Source of the DNA: Szabonella alba
GTDB lineage: Bacteria; Pseudomonadota; Alphaproteobacteria; Rhodobacterales; Rhodobacteraceae
Assembly: GCF_016765775.1 (NCBI RefSeq)
Contig: NZ_JAESVN010000010.1
Span: forward strand, 1 to 64,000
Direction of reading: 5' to 3'
Length of the DNA: 64,000 nucleotides
Shown: positions 53,870 to 64,000 of the stretch, one piece after another
Numbering within the stretch: the first letter of the stretch is position 1
Layout: each line of letters opens with the position of its first letter
The notes under the pieces: generated by a model
What the model was told of the DNA's origin: nothing
What the model saw: the letters and a program-made list of their open reading frames with translations, nothing else
The model's database searches: none
Program-made: the position numbers and the translations under genes

Positions 53870-54808
53870 ATGCGCATCTATCACGACTGGCAGGATATTG
53901 CAGGAGGCGACCGGGGTGCTGCGGTTGCCATGGGCAATTTCGACGGAGTGCATCTGGGCCACCAGCATGTCATCGGACTGGCGTCAGAACAGGCGGCCCT
54001 GACAGGGGGACCGCTGGGCGTCGTGACATTCGAGCCGCATCCCCGCAGCTTCTTTGCGCCCGAGGCCCCGCCCTTTCGCCTGATGAACCCCGAGGCGCGG
54101 GCCAACCGCCTTGCCAAGCTGGGGGTAAAGGTTCTGTTCGAACTGCCCTTCGATGCGCGCCTTGCCGGTCTGTCGCCCGAGGCTTTCGTTACCGATGTTC
54201 TGGCCAAAGGTCTGGGCATCTCGCATGTCGTCGTAGGGGCAGATTTCTGTTTCGGCAAGGGCCGCAAGGGCACGGCGGCCGATCTGCAGCGGCTATGCGC
54301 GGAACAGGGGATCGGCGTCACGCAGGCAGGGCTGATCCAGACTGACGGGGTTGATATTTCCTCAACCCAGATCCGCCGCGCGCTGACCGAGGGGGAACCC
54401 GTGCGCGCCCGCGACATGCTGGGCCATTGGCACCGCATCGAGGGCGAGGTGATCCATGGCGCGAAACGGGGCCGCGAGCTGGGTTATCCGACCGCGAATA
54501 TGGCGGTGGAAAATCTGCATCTGCCGAAACCCGGCATCTATGCGGTACTGGTCGATGTGCTGACCGGCCCGCATCAGGGCCGCTATCACGGCGCGGCCAA
54601 TCTGGGGGTGCGCCCGATGTTCGGGGAAAACCCGCCCAATCTGGAAACATACCTGTTTGATTTCTCAGGCGATCTTTACGGCCAGCACCTGTCAGTTGCC
54701 TTTGTCGAGTTCCTGCGTGGGGAGGCGAAGTTTGACGGCCTGCCCGCCCTGATCGCCCAGATGGATGCCGATTGCGCCCGCGCGCGCCAGAGTCTGGGCG
54801 CGCTTTGA
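53870..54808 (+). CDS. ribF: Bifunctional riboflavin kinase / FAD synthetase
   Basis: A 312-aa RibF that makes FMN and FAD from riboflavin. The adenylyltransferase half has AVAMGNFDGVHLGHQHVI (HxGH type) and SSTQIRRAL, and the kinase half has the PTAN motif in ELGYPTANMAVENL. Its stop overlaps the ATG of the next gene (TGATG), so the genes are co-translated. Confidence 0.95.
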   Translation: MRIYHDWQDIAGGDRGAAVAMGNFDGVHLGHQHVIGLASEQAALTGGPLGVVTFEPHPRSFFAPEAPPFRLMNPEARANRLAKLGVKVLFELPFDARLAGLSPEAFVTDVLAKGLGISHVVVGADFCFGKGRKGTAADLQRLCAEQGIGVTQAGLIQTDGVDISSTQIRRALTEGEPVRARDMLGHWHRIEGEVIHGAKRGRELGYPTANMAVENLHLPKPGIYAVLVDVLTGPHQGRYHGAANLGVRPMFGENPPNLETYLFDFSGDLYGQHLSVAFVEFLRGEAKFDGLPALIAQMDADCARARQSLGAL

Positions 54809-55296
54809 TGGCCCCGCCGCGCCGCCCCGGCCTGATCGCCGATCCCGGCAAACTGCGGGACCGGTTCTGGGAAACCGTGCCAATGAAAAAGATGTCCGGC
54901 GCGGAATGGGAGGCACTGTGCGACGGCTGCGGCAAATGCTGCCTGAACAAGATCGAGTATGAGGATACGGGCGAGGTGGATTTCACCCGCCTTGCCTGTC
55001 GCCTGCTGGATGGTGAGACCTGCCGCTGCAGCCAGTATCCGATCCGCCATCAATTCGTGCCCGATTGCGTCAGCCTGACCCCTAACAAGCTGGAACAGAT
55101 CGCCTATTGGCTGCCCCGAACCTGCGCCTATCGCCTGCTGCATGAGGGCAAGCCGCTGGAAGACTGGCATCCGCTGATCTCGGGCGATCCGGAATCGGTA
55201 CACCGTGCCGGGGCCTCGGTGCGCGGCTGGACCGTGCCGGAAAACGAGGTCGCGGAAGAGGATTGGGAAGATTACGTCATTCAGGAGCGGCCCTGA
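54808..55296 (+). CDS. YcgN-like (UPF0260) Cys-cluster protein
   Basis: A 162-aa protein of the YcgN/UPF0260 family, with clusters CDGCGKCC, CRLLDGETCRC and FVPDCVSL, a cysteine pattern expected to bind metal. The function is unknown. Both ends overlap neighbouring genes by a TGATG junction, giving a ribF-ycgN-like-aldolase operon. Confidence 0.88.
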   Translation: MAPPRRPGLIADPGKLRDRFWETVPMKKMSGAEWEALCDGCGKCCLNKIEYEDTGEVDFTRLACRLLDGETCRCSQYPIRHQFVPDCVSLTPNKLEQIAYWLPRTCAYRLLHEGKPLEDWHPLISGDPESVHRAGASVRGWTVPENEVAEEDWEDYVIQERP

Positions 55297-56327
55297 TGTT
55301 CTTTGCCTCGGACAATGGCGCAACGGTCGCGCCCGAGATCATGGCCGCGATCATGGCGGCCAATGCAGCGCCCTCGCTGTCCTATGGCGATGATGCAGCA
55401 ACCGCCGCGCTGACCGCGACGATCCGCGCGGTGTTCGAGGCTCCGGATGCGGCAGTGTTTCTGGTCTCGACAGGCACGGCGGCCAATGCGCTGGCGCTGG
55501 CGATACTGGCCCCGTCCTGGTCGACGATCTTCTGCCACCGCCACGCCCATATCGCCGAGGATGAATGCAACGCGCCCGAGTTTTTCACCGGCGGCGCAAA
55601 GCTGACACTGGTGGATGGCGCGCATGGCCGGATTGCCCCGCAGGCGCTGGCGACGGCCATCGCGGGTGCGGGCGGGTCGGTTCACGGCGCGCAGCGCGGT
55701 GCGCTCAGCCTCAGCACTGTGACTGAGGCGGGCAGCGTCTATTCCACCGCCGATCTGGCCGCCCTTGCCACGCTGGCGCGGGATCACGGCCTGCCGGTGC
55801 ATCTGGACGGCGCGCGCCTTGCCAATGCGCTGGCCACGACCGGGGCCAGCCCCGCCAACATGACATGGCGGGCGGGGGTGGATATCCTGTCGCTGGGGGG
55901 CACCAAGAACGGCCTGATGGCGGGTGAGGCGGTGGTTATCTTCGATCCGGCCCGCGCATGGGAATTTCAGCTGCGGCGCAAGCGGGCCGGGCATCTGGGG
56001 TCGAAACTGCGTTATATGGCAGCGCAGTTCGAGGCGTGGTTTGCGGATGACCTCTGGCTGCGTCTGGCCGGGGCGGCCAATGCCAAGGCCGCACGGCTGG
56101 CGGCAGGGCTGACCGATCAGGGCGCGACACTGCTGCATCCGGTTGAGGCGAATATGATCTTTGCCCGCCTGCCAGCCAGCGCCCATAGCCGCGCAACCGG
56201 GGCGGGGGCGGTCTATTACCGGATGGACGCGCAGCTGTGCCGGCTTGTGACCGGCTGGGACACGCCCGAGGCCGATATCGACGCGCTGCTGGCGGCCTTT
56301 CTGGGGCCGGCGGCGCGGGGGGTGTGA
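55296..56327 (+). CDS. Low-specificity L-threonine aldolase-like PLP enzyme
   Basis: A 343-aa fold-type I PLP enzyme resembling threonine aldolase: FFASDNGATVAPEIMAAIM at the start, FLVSTGTAANALAL, the PLP-Asp region HLDGARLANAL and the PLP lysine in LSLGGTKNGLMAG. It cleaves threonine or related beta-hydroxy amino acids to glycine and aldehyde. The start ATG overlaps the preceding stop (TGATG). Confidence 0.88.
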   Translation: MFFASDNGATVAPEIMAAIMAANAAPSLSYGDDAATAALTATIRAVFEAPDAAVFLVSTGTAANALALAILAPSWSTIFCHRHAHIAEDECNAPEFFTGGAKLTLVDGAHGRIAPQALATAIAGAGGSVHGAQRGALSLSTVTEAGSVYSTADLAALATLARDHGLPVHLDGARLANALATTGASPANMTWRAGVDILSLGGTKNGLMAGEAVVIFDPARAWEFQLRRKRAGHLGSKLRYMAAQFEAWFADDLWLRLAGAANAKAARLAAGLTDQGATLLHPVEANMIFARLPASAHSRATGAGAVYYRMDAQLCRLVTGWDTPEADIDALLAAFLGPAARGV

Positions 56328-56373
56328 CCGGTCGGGCCTGACTGGCGATGCCCCGATTGGCCGGGCCTTGCCC

Positions 56374-57174
56374 CTATGCCGACGCGCCCAAAAAGTTCCG
56401 CAACAGGGCCGCGCAATCGGCGGAATGGGTTATCGGCAGCATATGCCCCGCCCCTGCGATCTGTCCGCGTGCCACCTGCGGCAGGCGGCGCGCCAGCTCG
56501 GTCTGGATTGCCGCGATGACCGGCGGCGACAGCGCCCCCTCGACCAGCAGCACCGGCAGGCCCAGCGATTCCAGCCTGCCATGATCCAGCAATCCCGCGC
56601 TGTCCTCGACCAGCACCGCATTCTGCGCCGCGATCAGATGGATCCGCGCCGCGATGTAATCCTGCTGCGCCAGAGTCAGCGACCCGAAACCCTGCCCGGT
56701 GCCCCAGATCGCCTGAAACGCCGTGGCGGCGGCGCGCATGTCACCTGCCCGCAGCGCCGCATCAAAACCCTGATGCGCCCGCAGATGGTCAGGAAATTCC
56801 GGCCCGCCTGCCGCCCGCGCGGCCGCAAACAGAACCGGTTCGAACAGCACCAGCCGTTCCACCAGATCGGGTTCTTCCAGCGCCAGACGCAACGCCACAG
56901 TCGCCCCGAAACTGTGGCCGATCACCGGAACCGGCGCATCCATGCTGCGAAGGATGGTCAGGGCCTCCCGAGTGGCCTCGGCATGGATGTCCGATTGCGC
57001 CATGCGGGCCAGCGGCCATTCCGGCGCCCGGCCATGGCCGGGCAGGTCGGGCGCGGTGATCTGCCAGTCCGGCAGCGCGGCGGCAAGGCCCGCGAAGGCC
57101 CCGCCATGGGCAAGCGAGCAATGCAGCGCCAGGGCGGGACGCCCCGCGCCGAAAACCCGCAGCGGAAGCGTCAC
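56374..57174 (-). CDS. Alpha/beta-fold hydrolase
   Basis: A 266-aa alpha/beta hydrolase with the nucleophile elbow VIGHSFGATVAL (Ser in GHSFG) and the C-terminal GAGHMLPITH holding the catalytic His; an Asp lies in the strand before it. Overlaps the start of the next upstream gene (ATGA at 57171-57174), so it is the second gene of a pair. Substrate unknown. Confidence 0.88.
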   Translation of the reverse strand: MTLPLRVFGAGRPALALHCSLAHGGAFAGLAAALPDWQITAPDLPGHGRAPEWPLARMAQSDIHAEATREALTILRSMDAPVPVIGHSFGATVALRLALEEPDLVERLVLFEPVLFAAARAAGGPEFPDHLRAHQGFDAALRAGDMRAAATAFQAIWGTGQGFGSLTLAQQDYIAARIHLIAAQNAVLVEDSAGLLDHGRLESLGLPVLLVEGALSPPVIAAIQTELARRLPQVARGQIAGAGHMLPITHSADCAALLRNFLGASA

Positions 57175-57779
57175 AGCGCCCCCGACAGATGCAGATCCAG
57201 ATCGTCCAGCCGGTCCTGCCCCCAGAACATTTCCTCCCCCACCACAAAGAAGGGCGCGCCGAACACACCACGCGCGGTCGCCTCCTCCAGATTGGCGGCA
57301 TAGGTTTCCGCCCCCAGCAAAAGGCTGCTATCCACAATGCCCGGATCGAAGCCCGCTGCCGTCAGGCAGTCGCGGATCACGCTGTCCTCGGCAATGTCGC
57401 GATCCTCGGCCCATGCCGCGCGCCCGAAGCCGTGCAGCAGCGTGGCCAGATCGCCCGTCGCCCCCTTGTCCTTCGCCGCCTGCGCCCCGATCAGCGCATA
57501 AGAGGCCGGGGCCGGATTGGTCGGCCAACGCGCGGGCGCGGGATTCAGGACCAGCCCCGCCTTTTTCGACTGGCGGCGCAATTCCTGCAACCGGTAGGCG
57601 CGGCGGCTTTCATGCCGGTCTTTCAGCGCCAGCCCCCCGGTGCGGGCAAAAAGCGCATTGGCGTCCAGCGGAAAATAGCGCAGCTCTGCCCCGTTGCGCG
57701 CCGCAATTTCGGCGGGCCGGGTGCCCGCAAGATAGACATAGGGCGAAAGCACTGTGAAATAGTAGTCGATCCGGGCCAT
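57171..57779 (-). CDS. 2-hydroxychromene-2-carboxylate isomerase-like (DsbA-fold) protein
   Basis: A ~202-aa thioredoxin-fold protein of the HCCA isomerase group: [18 protein letters not shown] at the start, where family members have the glutathione-binding strand, and [22 protein letters not shown] at the end. ATG 57779 is favoured over GTG 57785 for Shine-Dalgarno spacing (AAGGA, nine bases). It may be a glutathione-dependent isomerase; the actual substrate is unknown. Confidence 0.85.
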   Translation of the reverse strand: MARIDYYFTVLSPYVYLAGTRPAEIAARNGAELRYFPLDANALFARTGGLALKDRHESRRAYRLQELRRQSKKAGLVLNPAPARWPTNPAPASYALIGAQAAKDKGATGDLATLLHGFGRAAWAEDRDIAEDSVIRDCLTAAGFDPGIVDSSLLLGAETYAANLEEATARGVFGAPFFVVGEEMFWGQDRLDDLDLHLSGAL

Positions 57780-57880
57780 TTGCACACATCCTTCCAGCCA
57801 TTGGTTTGCAAGACCCTACCCCGGTGATAAGCGGTGTCAACGCCGCCCGCGCGTTGCGAATCCCTGATCCGAGGTCAGCC

Positions 57881-58900
57881 ATGCCCGCCATCACCGAACC
57901 GAAGCTTATTTCCGGCAATGCCAATATGCCGCTGGCCCGCGCCATCGCGCGCCGCATGTCCATGCATCGCGGCATGTCCGTCGGGCTGGTCGATGCCAGG
58001 GTCGAGCGCTTCAACGATCAGGAGATCTTCGTCGAGGTCTATGAGAATGTGCGCGGCGAGGACATGTATATCATTCAGCCGACCTCGAACCCTGCCAATG
58101 ACAATCTGATGGAGCTTCTGATCATCGCCGATGCGCTGCGGCGGTCCTCGGCGGACCGGATCACCGCCGTGATCCCCTATTTCGGCTATGCAAGGCAGGA
58201 CCGCCGCGCCAAGGCCCGCACGCCGATCTCGGCCAAGCTGGTTGCCAATCTGATTGCCGAAGCAGGGATTGACCGGGTGCTGACACTGGATCTGCACGCC
58301 GCCCAGATTCAGGGTTTCTTCGACATTCCGGTGGACAACCTCTATTCCGCGCCGGTCTTTGCACTGGATATCGAACACTCGTTCCGCAACCGCCTGCAGG
58401 ATGTAATGATCATCTCACCGGATGTGGGCGGCGTCGGCCGGGCGCGTGAGATCGCCAAACGCATCGGCGCACCGCTGGCCATCGTCGACAAGCGCCGCGA
58501 AAAGGCGGGCGAAGTGGCCGAAATGACCGTGATCGGCAATGTCACCGGCAAGACCTGCATCATTGTCGATGACATCTGCGATACGGCCGGCACGCTGTGC
58601 AAGGCGGCCGAAGTTCTGGTCGAAAATGGCGCGACCGAGGTGCACAGCTATATCACCCATGGCGTGCTGTCGGGGCCAGCGGTGGAGCGAATCACGAAAT
58701 CGGTGATGAAAAGCCTTGTCATCACGGACAGCATCGAACCGTCCGAGGCCGTGCGGTCAGCCCCGAATATCCGCATCGTGCCGACCGCACCGATCTTTGC
58801 GCAGGCGATCCTGAACATCTGGAACGGCACCAGCGTGTCGTCCCTGTTCGAAACCGAAACCCTCGCCCCGATCTATGAGGGAATGTATAGCCGGGGGTGA
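57881..58900 (+). CDS. prs: Ribose-phosphate pyrophosphokinase
   Basis: A 339-aa PRPP synthetase that makes PRPP for nucleotides, His and Trp. Key features: [24 protein letters not shown] region, [35 protein letters not shown] and the PRPP-loop [16 protein letters not shown] 57881 with GAGG seven bases upstream. It is a stand-alone gene, divergent from the HCCA-like pair. Confidence 0.96.
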   Translation: MPAITEPKLISGNANMPLARAIARRMSMHRGMSVGLVDARVERFNDQEIFVEVYENVRGEDMYIIQPTSNPANDNLMELLIIADALRRSSADRITAVIPYFGYARQDRRAKARTPISAKLVANLIAEAGIDRVLTLDLHAAQIQGFFDIPVDNLYSAPVFALDIEHSFRNRLQDVMIISPDVGGVGRAREIAKRIGAPLAIVDKRREKAGEVAEMTVIGNVTGKTCIIVDDICDTAGTLCKAAEVLVENGATEVHSYITHGVLSGPAVERITKSVMKSLVITDSIEPSEAVRSAPNIRIVPTAPIFAQAILNIWNGTSVSSLFETETLAPIYEGMYSRG

Positions 58901-58973
58901 CGCCCGCCCCGTCCTGACCCACCCTCGTTCTGCATGGCCTGCGCGGAGCGCGCTGCAGCGCGGGCCGCAGCCT

Positions 58974-59324
58974 TCAGTCAACTTCCCATTCATCCGTATC
59001 GCGCAGGGGGCCGATGGCCATCCAATCGGCGCGGATCCGGGCCACGCGCGTATCGCCCCAGGTCTTGAACACCAGATGGAAGCCTTTGGCCGTCACCTTG
59101 TCGGCTGCGATATCCGCGCGGCCATTGGCGCCGCTGTCCATATCCCACATCGCAATCGAAACATGCACGGCGGGAACGTCGATGAACGCCTCCCGGAACT
59201 GCACGATATGGCGGGACTCGCGGGGGCCCTGTCCGGTCCACATCACCCCGTCATCAATGAAATCGGAAAACAGCACCCGGCTGCCCTGTTCGATTCCGAA
59301 ACTGTTTGTTCTGAAACGTCGCAT
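58974..59324 (-). CDS. H-type lectin domain protein
   Basis: A 116-aa H-type lectin-like protein (RVLFSDFIDDGVMWTGQG, then PRESRHIVQFREAFIDVPAV HVSIAMWDMD region, and GFHLVFKTWGDTRVARIRADWMAIG). Homologues sit downstream of atpC in Rhodobacterales, as here. It may bind sugars; no role is known. ATG 59324 is chosen (AGGGA upstream). Confidence 0.8.
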   Translation of the reverse strand: MRRFRTNSFGIEQGSRVLFSDFIDDGVMWTGQGPRESRHIVQFREAFIDVPAVHVSIAMWDMDSGANGRADIAADKVTAKGFHLVFKTWGDTRVARIRADWMAIGPLRDTDEWEVD

Positions 59325-59401
59325 GTGATCCCTGTGCCGCCCTGCCCGCAGCTTGCCGACCAGAAAGCGGCAATTCGAGGTCCTGTGCAAGGCGCGCCAT
59401 G

Positions 59402-59458
59402 AAAAAAAGGCCCCGTTTCCGGGACCTTTCTCGAATGCTTTTGCACCGGCACGGGGCC
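59402..59458 (-). terminator. Terminator of the ATP synthase operon
   Basis: On the minus strand GGCCCCGT ... ACGGGGCC flanks an inner loop, followed by seven T (59402-59408). This is a Rho-independent terminator 15 bases past the atpC stop. Confidence 0.85.
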
Positions 59459-59473
59459 GATGTCAGGCGGGTT

Positions 59474-59872
59474 TCAGGCCGCGATGACCGACCGAAGATT
59501 GATCAGATCCTGAATGAACTTCTCCATCGAATCGCGATCATCCGCAGCCGCAAGGGCCGCCTGTTCACGGGCCTCGGCCACATAGCTGTCGATCAGCGCG
59601 CCGGTCGCCTCTTCCAGCGGAACGGCGCGTTCGGCCAGAACCGACACACCCGATGCGGTGATCTCGGCAAAGCCGCCCGTCACCGCAAAGGACCGCGTCG
59701 CTTCCGCCGAAACCACTTTCAGGACACCGGGGCGCAGCGTGGTGATGACGGGGGCATGCCCCTCCATCGCCGTCAGATCGCCATCCGCCCCGGGGATCTG
59801 CACCTCGACCACCTGAAGCGACGCAAGGCGGCGCTCCGGGCTCACGAGGTCGAATTGCAGTGCTCCTGCCAT
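59474..59872 (-). CDS. atpC: ATP synthase F1 epsilon subunit
   Basis: A 132-aa epsilon subunit, part of the central stalk that regulates catalysis. The beta-barrel N-terminal half shows [30 protein letters not shown], then [18 protein letters not shown]. It is the last gene of atpHAGDC and is just upstream of the terminator. Confidence 0.95.
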   Translation of the reverse strand: MAGALQFDLVSPERRLASLQVVEVQIPGADGDLTAMEGHAPVITTLRPGVLKVVSAEATRSFAVTGGFAEITASGVSVLAERAVPLEEATGALIDSYVAEAREQAALAAADDRDSMEKFIQDLINLRSVIAA

Positions 59873-59881
59873 GATGCCCCC

Positions 59882-62204
<2,323 letters not shown>

Positions 62205-62226
62205 CTACCTACCCCCTGCCCCGCCC

Positions 62227-63765
62227 TCAGGCGAAGTCTTTTGCAAAAGCGTCGAGTGCGGCCTTGATCTTGTCTTCAAGCTCGCCCTTCACCTTGCGGT
62301 CATTGTTGGTGATGTCGGCCAGAAGGTCGGCATGGTTGGCGCGCAGATGCTTCAGCAAACCGGCCTCATAGCGGCCCACATCCTTGACACCGACCTTGTC
62401 GAGATAGCCCTTGGTGCCCGCGAAGATAACACAGACGATCTCGGCATTGGTCAGCGGCGCATATTGCGGCTGCTTCATCAGCTCCGTCAGACGTGCGCCC
62501 CGGTTGAGCAGCGCCTGCGTCGAGGCGTCCAGATCCGAACCGAACTGCGCAAAGGCCGCCATTTCGCGATACTGCGCCAGTTCCAGTTTCACCGGACCAG
62601 CAACCGACTTCATCGCATTGGTCTGGGCCGAGGAACCCACACGCGACACCGAAAGACCGGTGTTCACGGCCGGGCGGATGCCCTGATAGAAGAGTTCGGT
62701 TTCAAGGAAGATCTGCCCGTCGGTGATCGAGATCACGTTGGTCGGAATGAAGGCCGACACGTCGCCGCCCTGCGTTTCGATGATCGGCAGCGCGGTCAGC
62801 GAACCCGAGCCATGATCGGCGTTCAGCTTGGCCGAACGCTCCAGCAGACGGGAGTGCAGGTAGAACACGTCGCCCGGATAGGCTTCACGCCCCGGCGGAC
62901 GGCGCAGCAGAAGCGACATCTGACGGTAAGCAACGGCCTGTTTGGACAGGTCATCATAGATGATCAGCGCATGACGGCCATTGTCGCGGAAATATTCCGC
63001 AATCGCGGTCGCCGAATAGGGCGCCAGAAACTGCATCGGCGCGGGGTCGGATGCGGTGGCGGCCACGACGATCGTGTAGTCGATGGCGCCGGTTTCTTCC
63101 AGCTTCTTCACCAGCTGTGCCACGGTCGAGCGCTTTTGTCCGATTGCGACGTAGATACAGTAAAGCTTCTTCGACTCGTCGTCGCCGGCGGCCTCGTTAT
63201 AGCTTTTCTGGTTCAGGATCGTGTCCAGCGCAATCGCGGTCTTGCCGGTCTGGCGGTCACCGATGATCAATTCGCGCTGGCCACGGCCAACGGGGATCAT
63301 CGCGTCAACCGATTTCAGGCCGGTCGCCATCGGCTCATGCACCGACTGGCGCGGAATGATGCCGGGGGCCTTGACGTCGGCCACGCGGCGCTCGGTCGCC
63401 TCGATCGGGCCCTTGCCGTCGATCGGGTTGCCCAGACCGTCCACAACGCGGCCCAGAAGCGCGTCACCGGCAGGCACGTCCACGATGGACTTGGTGCGCT
63501 TGACGACATCGCCTTCCTTGATGGCGCGGTCGTCGCCGAAGATCACGATACCGACATTGTCGACTTCGAGGTTCAGCGCCATCCCGCGGATGCCGCCGGG
63601 GAATTCCACCATCTCACCGGCCTGGATATTGTCCAGCCCGTGGACGCGGGCGATCCCGTCGCCGACGCTGAGAACGCGGCCAACCTCGGCCACTTCCGCC
63701 TCGGTCCCGAAGTTCTTGATCTGCTCCTTGAGGATCGCAGAAATCTCAGCTGCTTGGATACCCAT
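62227..63765 (-). CDS. atpA: ATP synthase F1 alpha subunit
   Basis: A 512-aa non-catalytic alpha subunit with P-loop [27 protein letters not shown] and the conserved [15 protein letters not shown]-terminus [19 protein letters not shown] is standard. Its ATG overlaps the atpH stop by one base (TAATG). Confidence 0.98.
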   Translation of the reverse strand: MGIQAAEISAILKEQIKNFGTEAEVAEVGRVLSVGDGIARVHGLDNIQAGEMVEFPGGIRGMALNLEVDNVGIVIFGDDRAIKEGDVVKRTKSIVDVPAGDALLGRVVDGLGNPIDGKGPIEATERRVADVKAPGIIPRQSVHEPMATGLKSVDAMIPVGRGQRELIIGDRQTGKTAIALDTILNQKSYNEAAGDDESKKLYCIYVAIGQKRSTVAQLVKKLEETGAIDYTIVVAATASDPAPMQFLAPYSATAIAEYFRDNGRHALIIYDDLSKQAVAYRQMSLLLRRPPGREAYPGDVFYLHSRLLERSAKLNADHGSGSLTALPIIETQGGDVSAFIPTNVISITDGQIFLETELFYQGIRPAVNTGLSVSRVGSSAQTNAMKSVAGPVKLELAQYREMAAFAQFGSDLDASTQALLNRGARLTELMKQPQYAPLTNAEIVCVIFAGTKGYLDKVGVKDVGRYEAGLLKHLRANHADLLADITNNDRKVKGELEDKIKAALDAFAKDFA

Positions 63766-64000
63766 TATCCGACCTCTTTCATTGCATTCTGGAGGGCCGC
63801 GAGCTTTGCCTTGACCGACGTGTCGATCATGGTCGAGCCCAGCTTGACGACAAGACCGCCGATGAGGCTTTCATCGACGGCGGTTTTCAGTTTCACATCC
63901 TTGCCGACACGCGCCTTGAGCGTCGCGGCGAGTTCCTTGGCCTGCGCGGCCGAGAGCTTCACGGCCGAGGTCACCTCGGCCATCACTTCGCCCTTTTCGG
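63765..64000 (-). CDS. atpH: ATP synthase F1 delta subunit, C-terminal part (cut by window edge)
   Basis: The frame continues off the right edge. The visible ~77 C-terminal residues ([61 protein letters not shown]) match the C-terminal domain of the delta/OSCP subunit, including the conserved DxSLIGG-V-K-GS-xDxSVxxxL pattern. It leads the operon. Confidence 0.93.
   Translation of the reverse strand, partial: EKGEVMAEVTSAVKLSAAQAKELAATLKARVGKDVKLKTAVDESLIGGLVVKLGSTMIDTSVKAKLAALQNAMKEVG

Overview
The window is a GC-rich alphaproteobacterial chromosome segment. Gene content points to Rhodobacteraceae/Paracoccus-like bacteria: an atpHAGDC operon followed by an H-type lectin gene, ectABC-ask with a divergent MarR regulator, an EcfG/NepR-type stress sigma pair, and a Rhodobacterales-type intergenic repeat. 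Genus assignment is inference; no rRNA or tRNA was seen.

Layout. 1-2.9 kb: the 3' end of an IS3-family transposase, a decayed phage tail-fibre fragment with a ten-base G tract, and two small hypothetical genes. 2.98-7.5 kb: ectoine synthesis (ectA-ectB-ectC-ask, minus strand), with a divergent MarR-type EctR and a palindromic operator between them. 7.6-20.6 kb: a large curli-like amyloid locus. It has csgF-csgG, a second minus-strand operon (two curlin-repeat proteins, CsgH and an Inh/SH3-like protein), and five large curlin-repeat proteins of 412-730 aa in a row on the plus strand, divergent from csgF across a 1.4 kb gap. I found no csgE or csgD. 20.7-27.1 kb: an ion-channel protein coupled to an LtrA-family membrane protein, then a 1419-aa autotransporter whose passenger and barrel are separated by 154 tandem Thr-Asp-Pro units.

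27.5-42.4 kb is a stress island. It holds an SDR, two DUF892 ferritin-like proteins, an EcfG-like sigma factor with a NepR-like small protein, a BON-domain protein, a GFA protein, a DUF421 protein with a zinc ribbon, a periplasmic GMC dehydrogenase with its small subunit and triheme cytochrome c, two small disordered proteins, a PRC-barrel protein and a KatE catalase. Seven exact GGAAC-N17-GTT promoters (the EcfG consensus) plus one site with a single mismatch lie in front of these genes, including the sigma gene. This suggests a physically clustered general-stress regulon.

42.5-58.9 kb is mostly housekeeping: Mpg glycosylase, a LysR regulator divergent from an NTF2-like/SDR pair, DUF1622, DusA, TauE/SafE, ureohydrolase, TetR, TraB/GumN, Mn-pyrophosphatase, HAD, MaoC, RibF, a YcgN-like protein, threonine aldolase, a hydrolase, an HCCA-isomerase-like protein and Prs. 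58.97-64 kb: an H-type lectin protein and the ATP synthase F1 operon, which runs off the right edge.

The parts most worth following up are the multi-subunit curlin locus, the EcfG promoter cluster and the (TDP)154 autotransporter.
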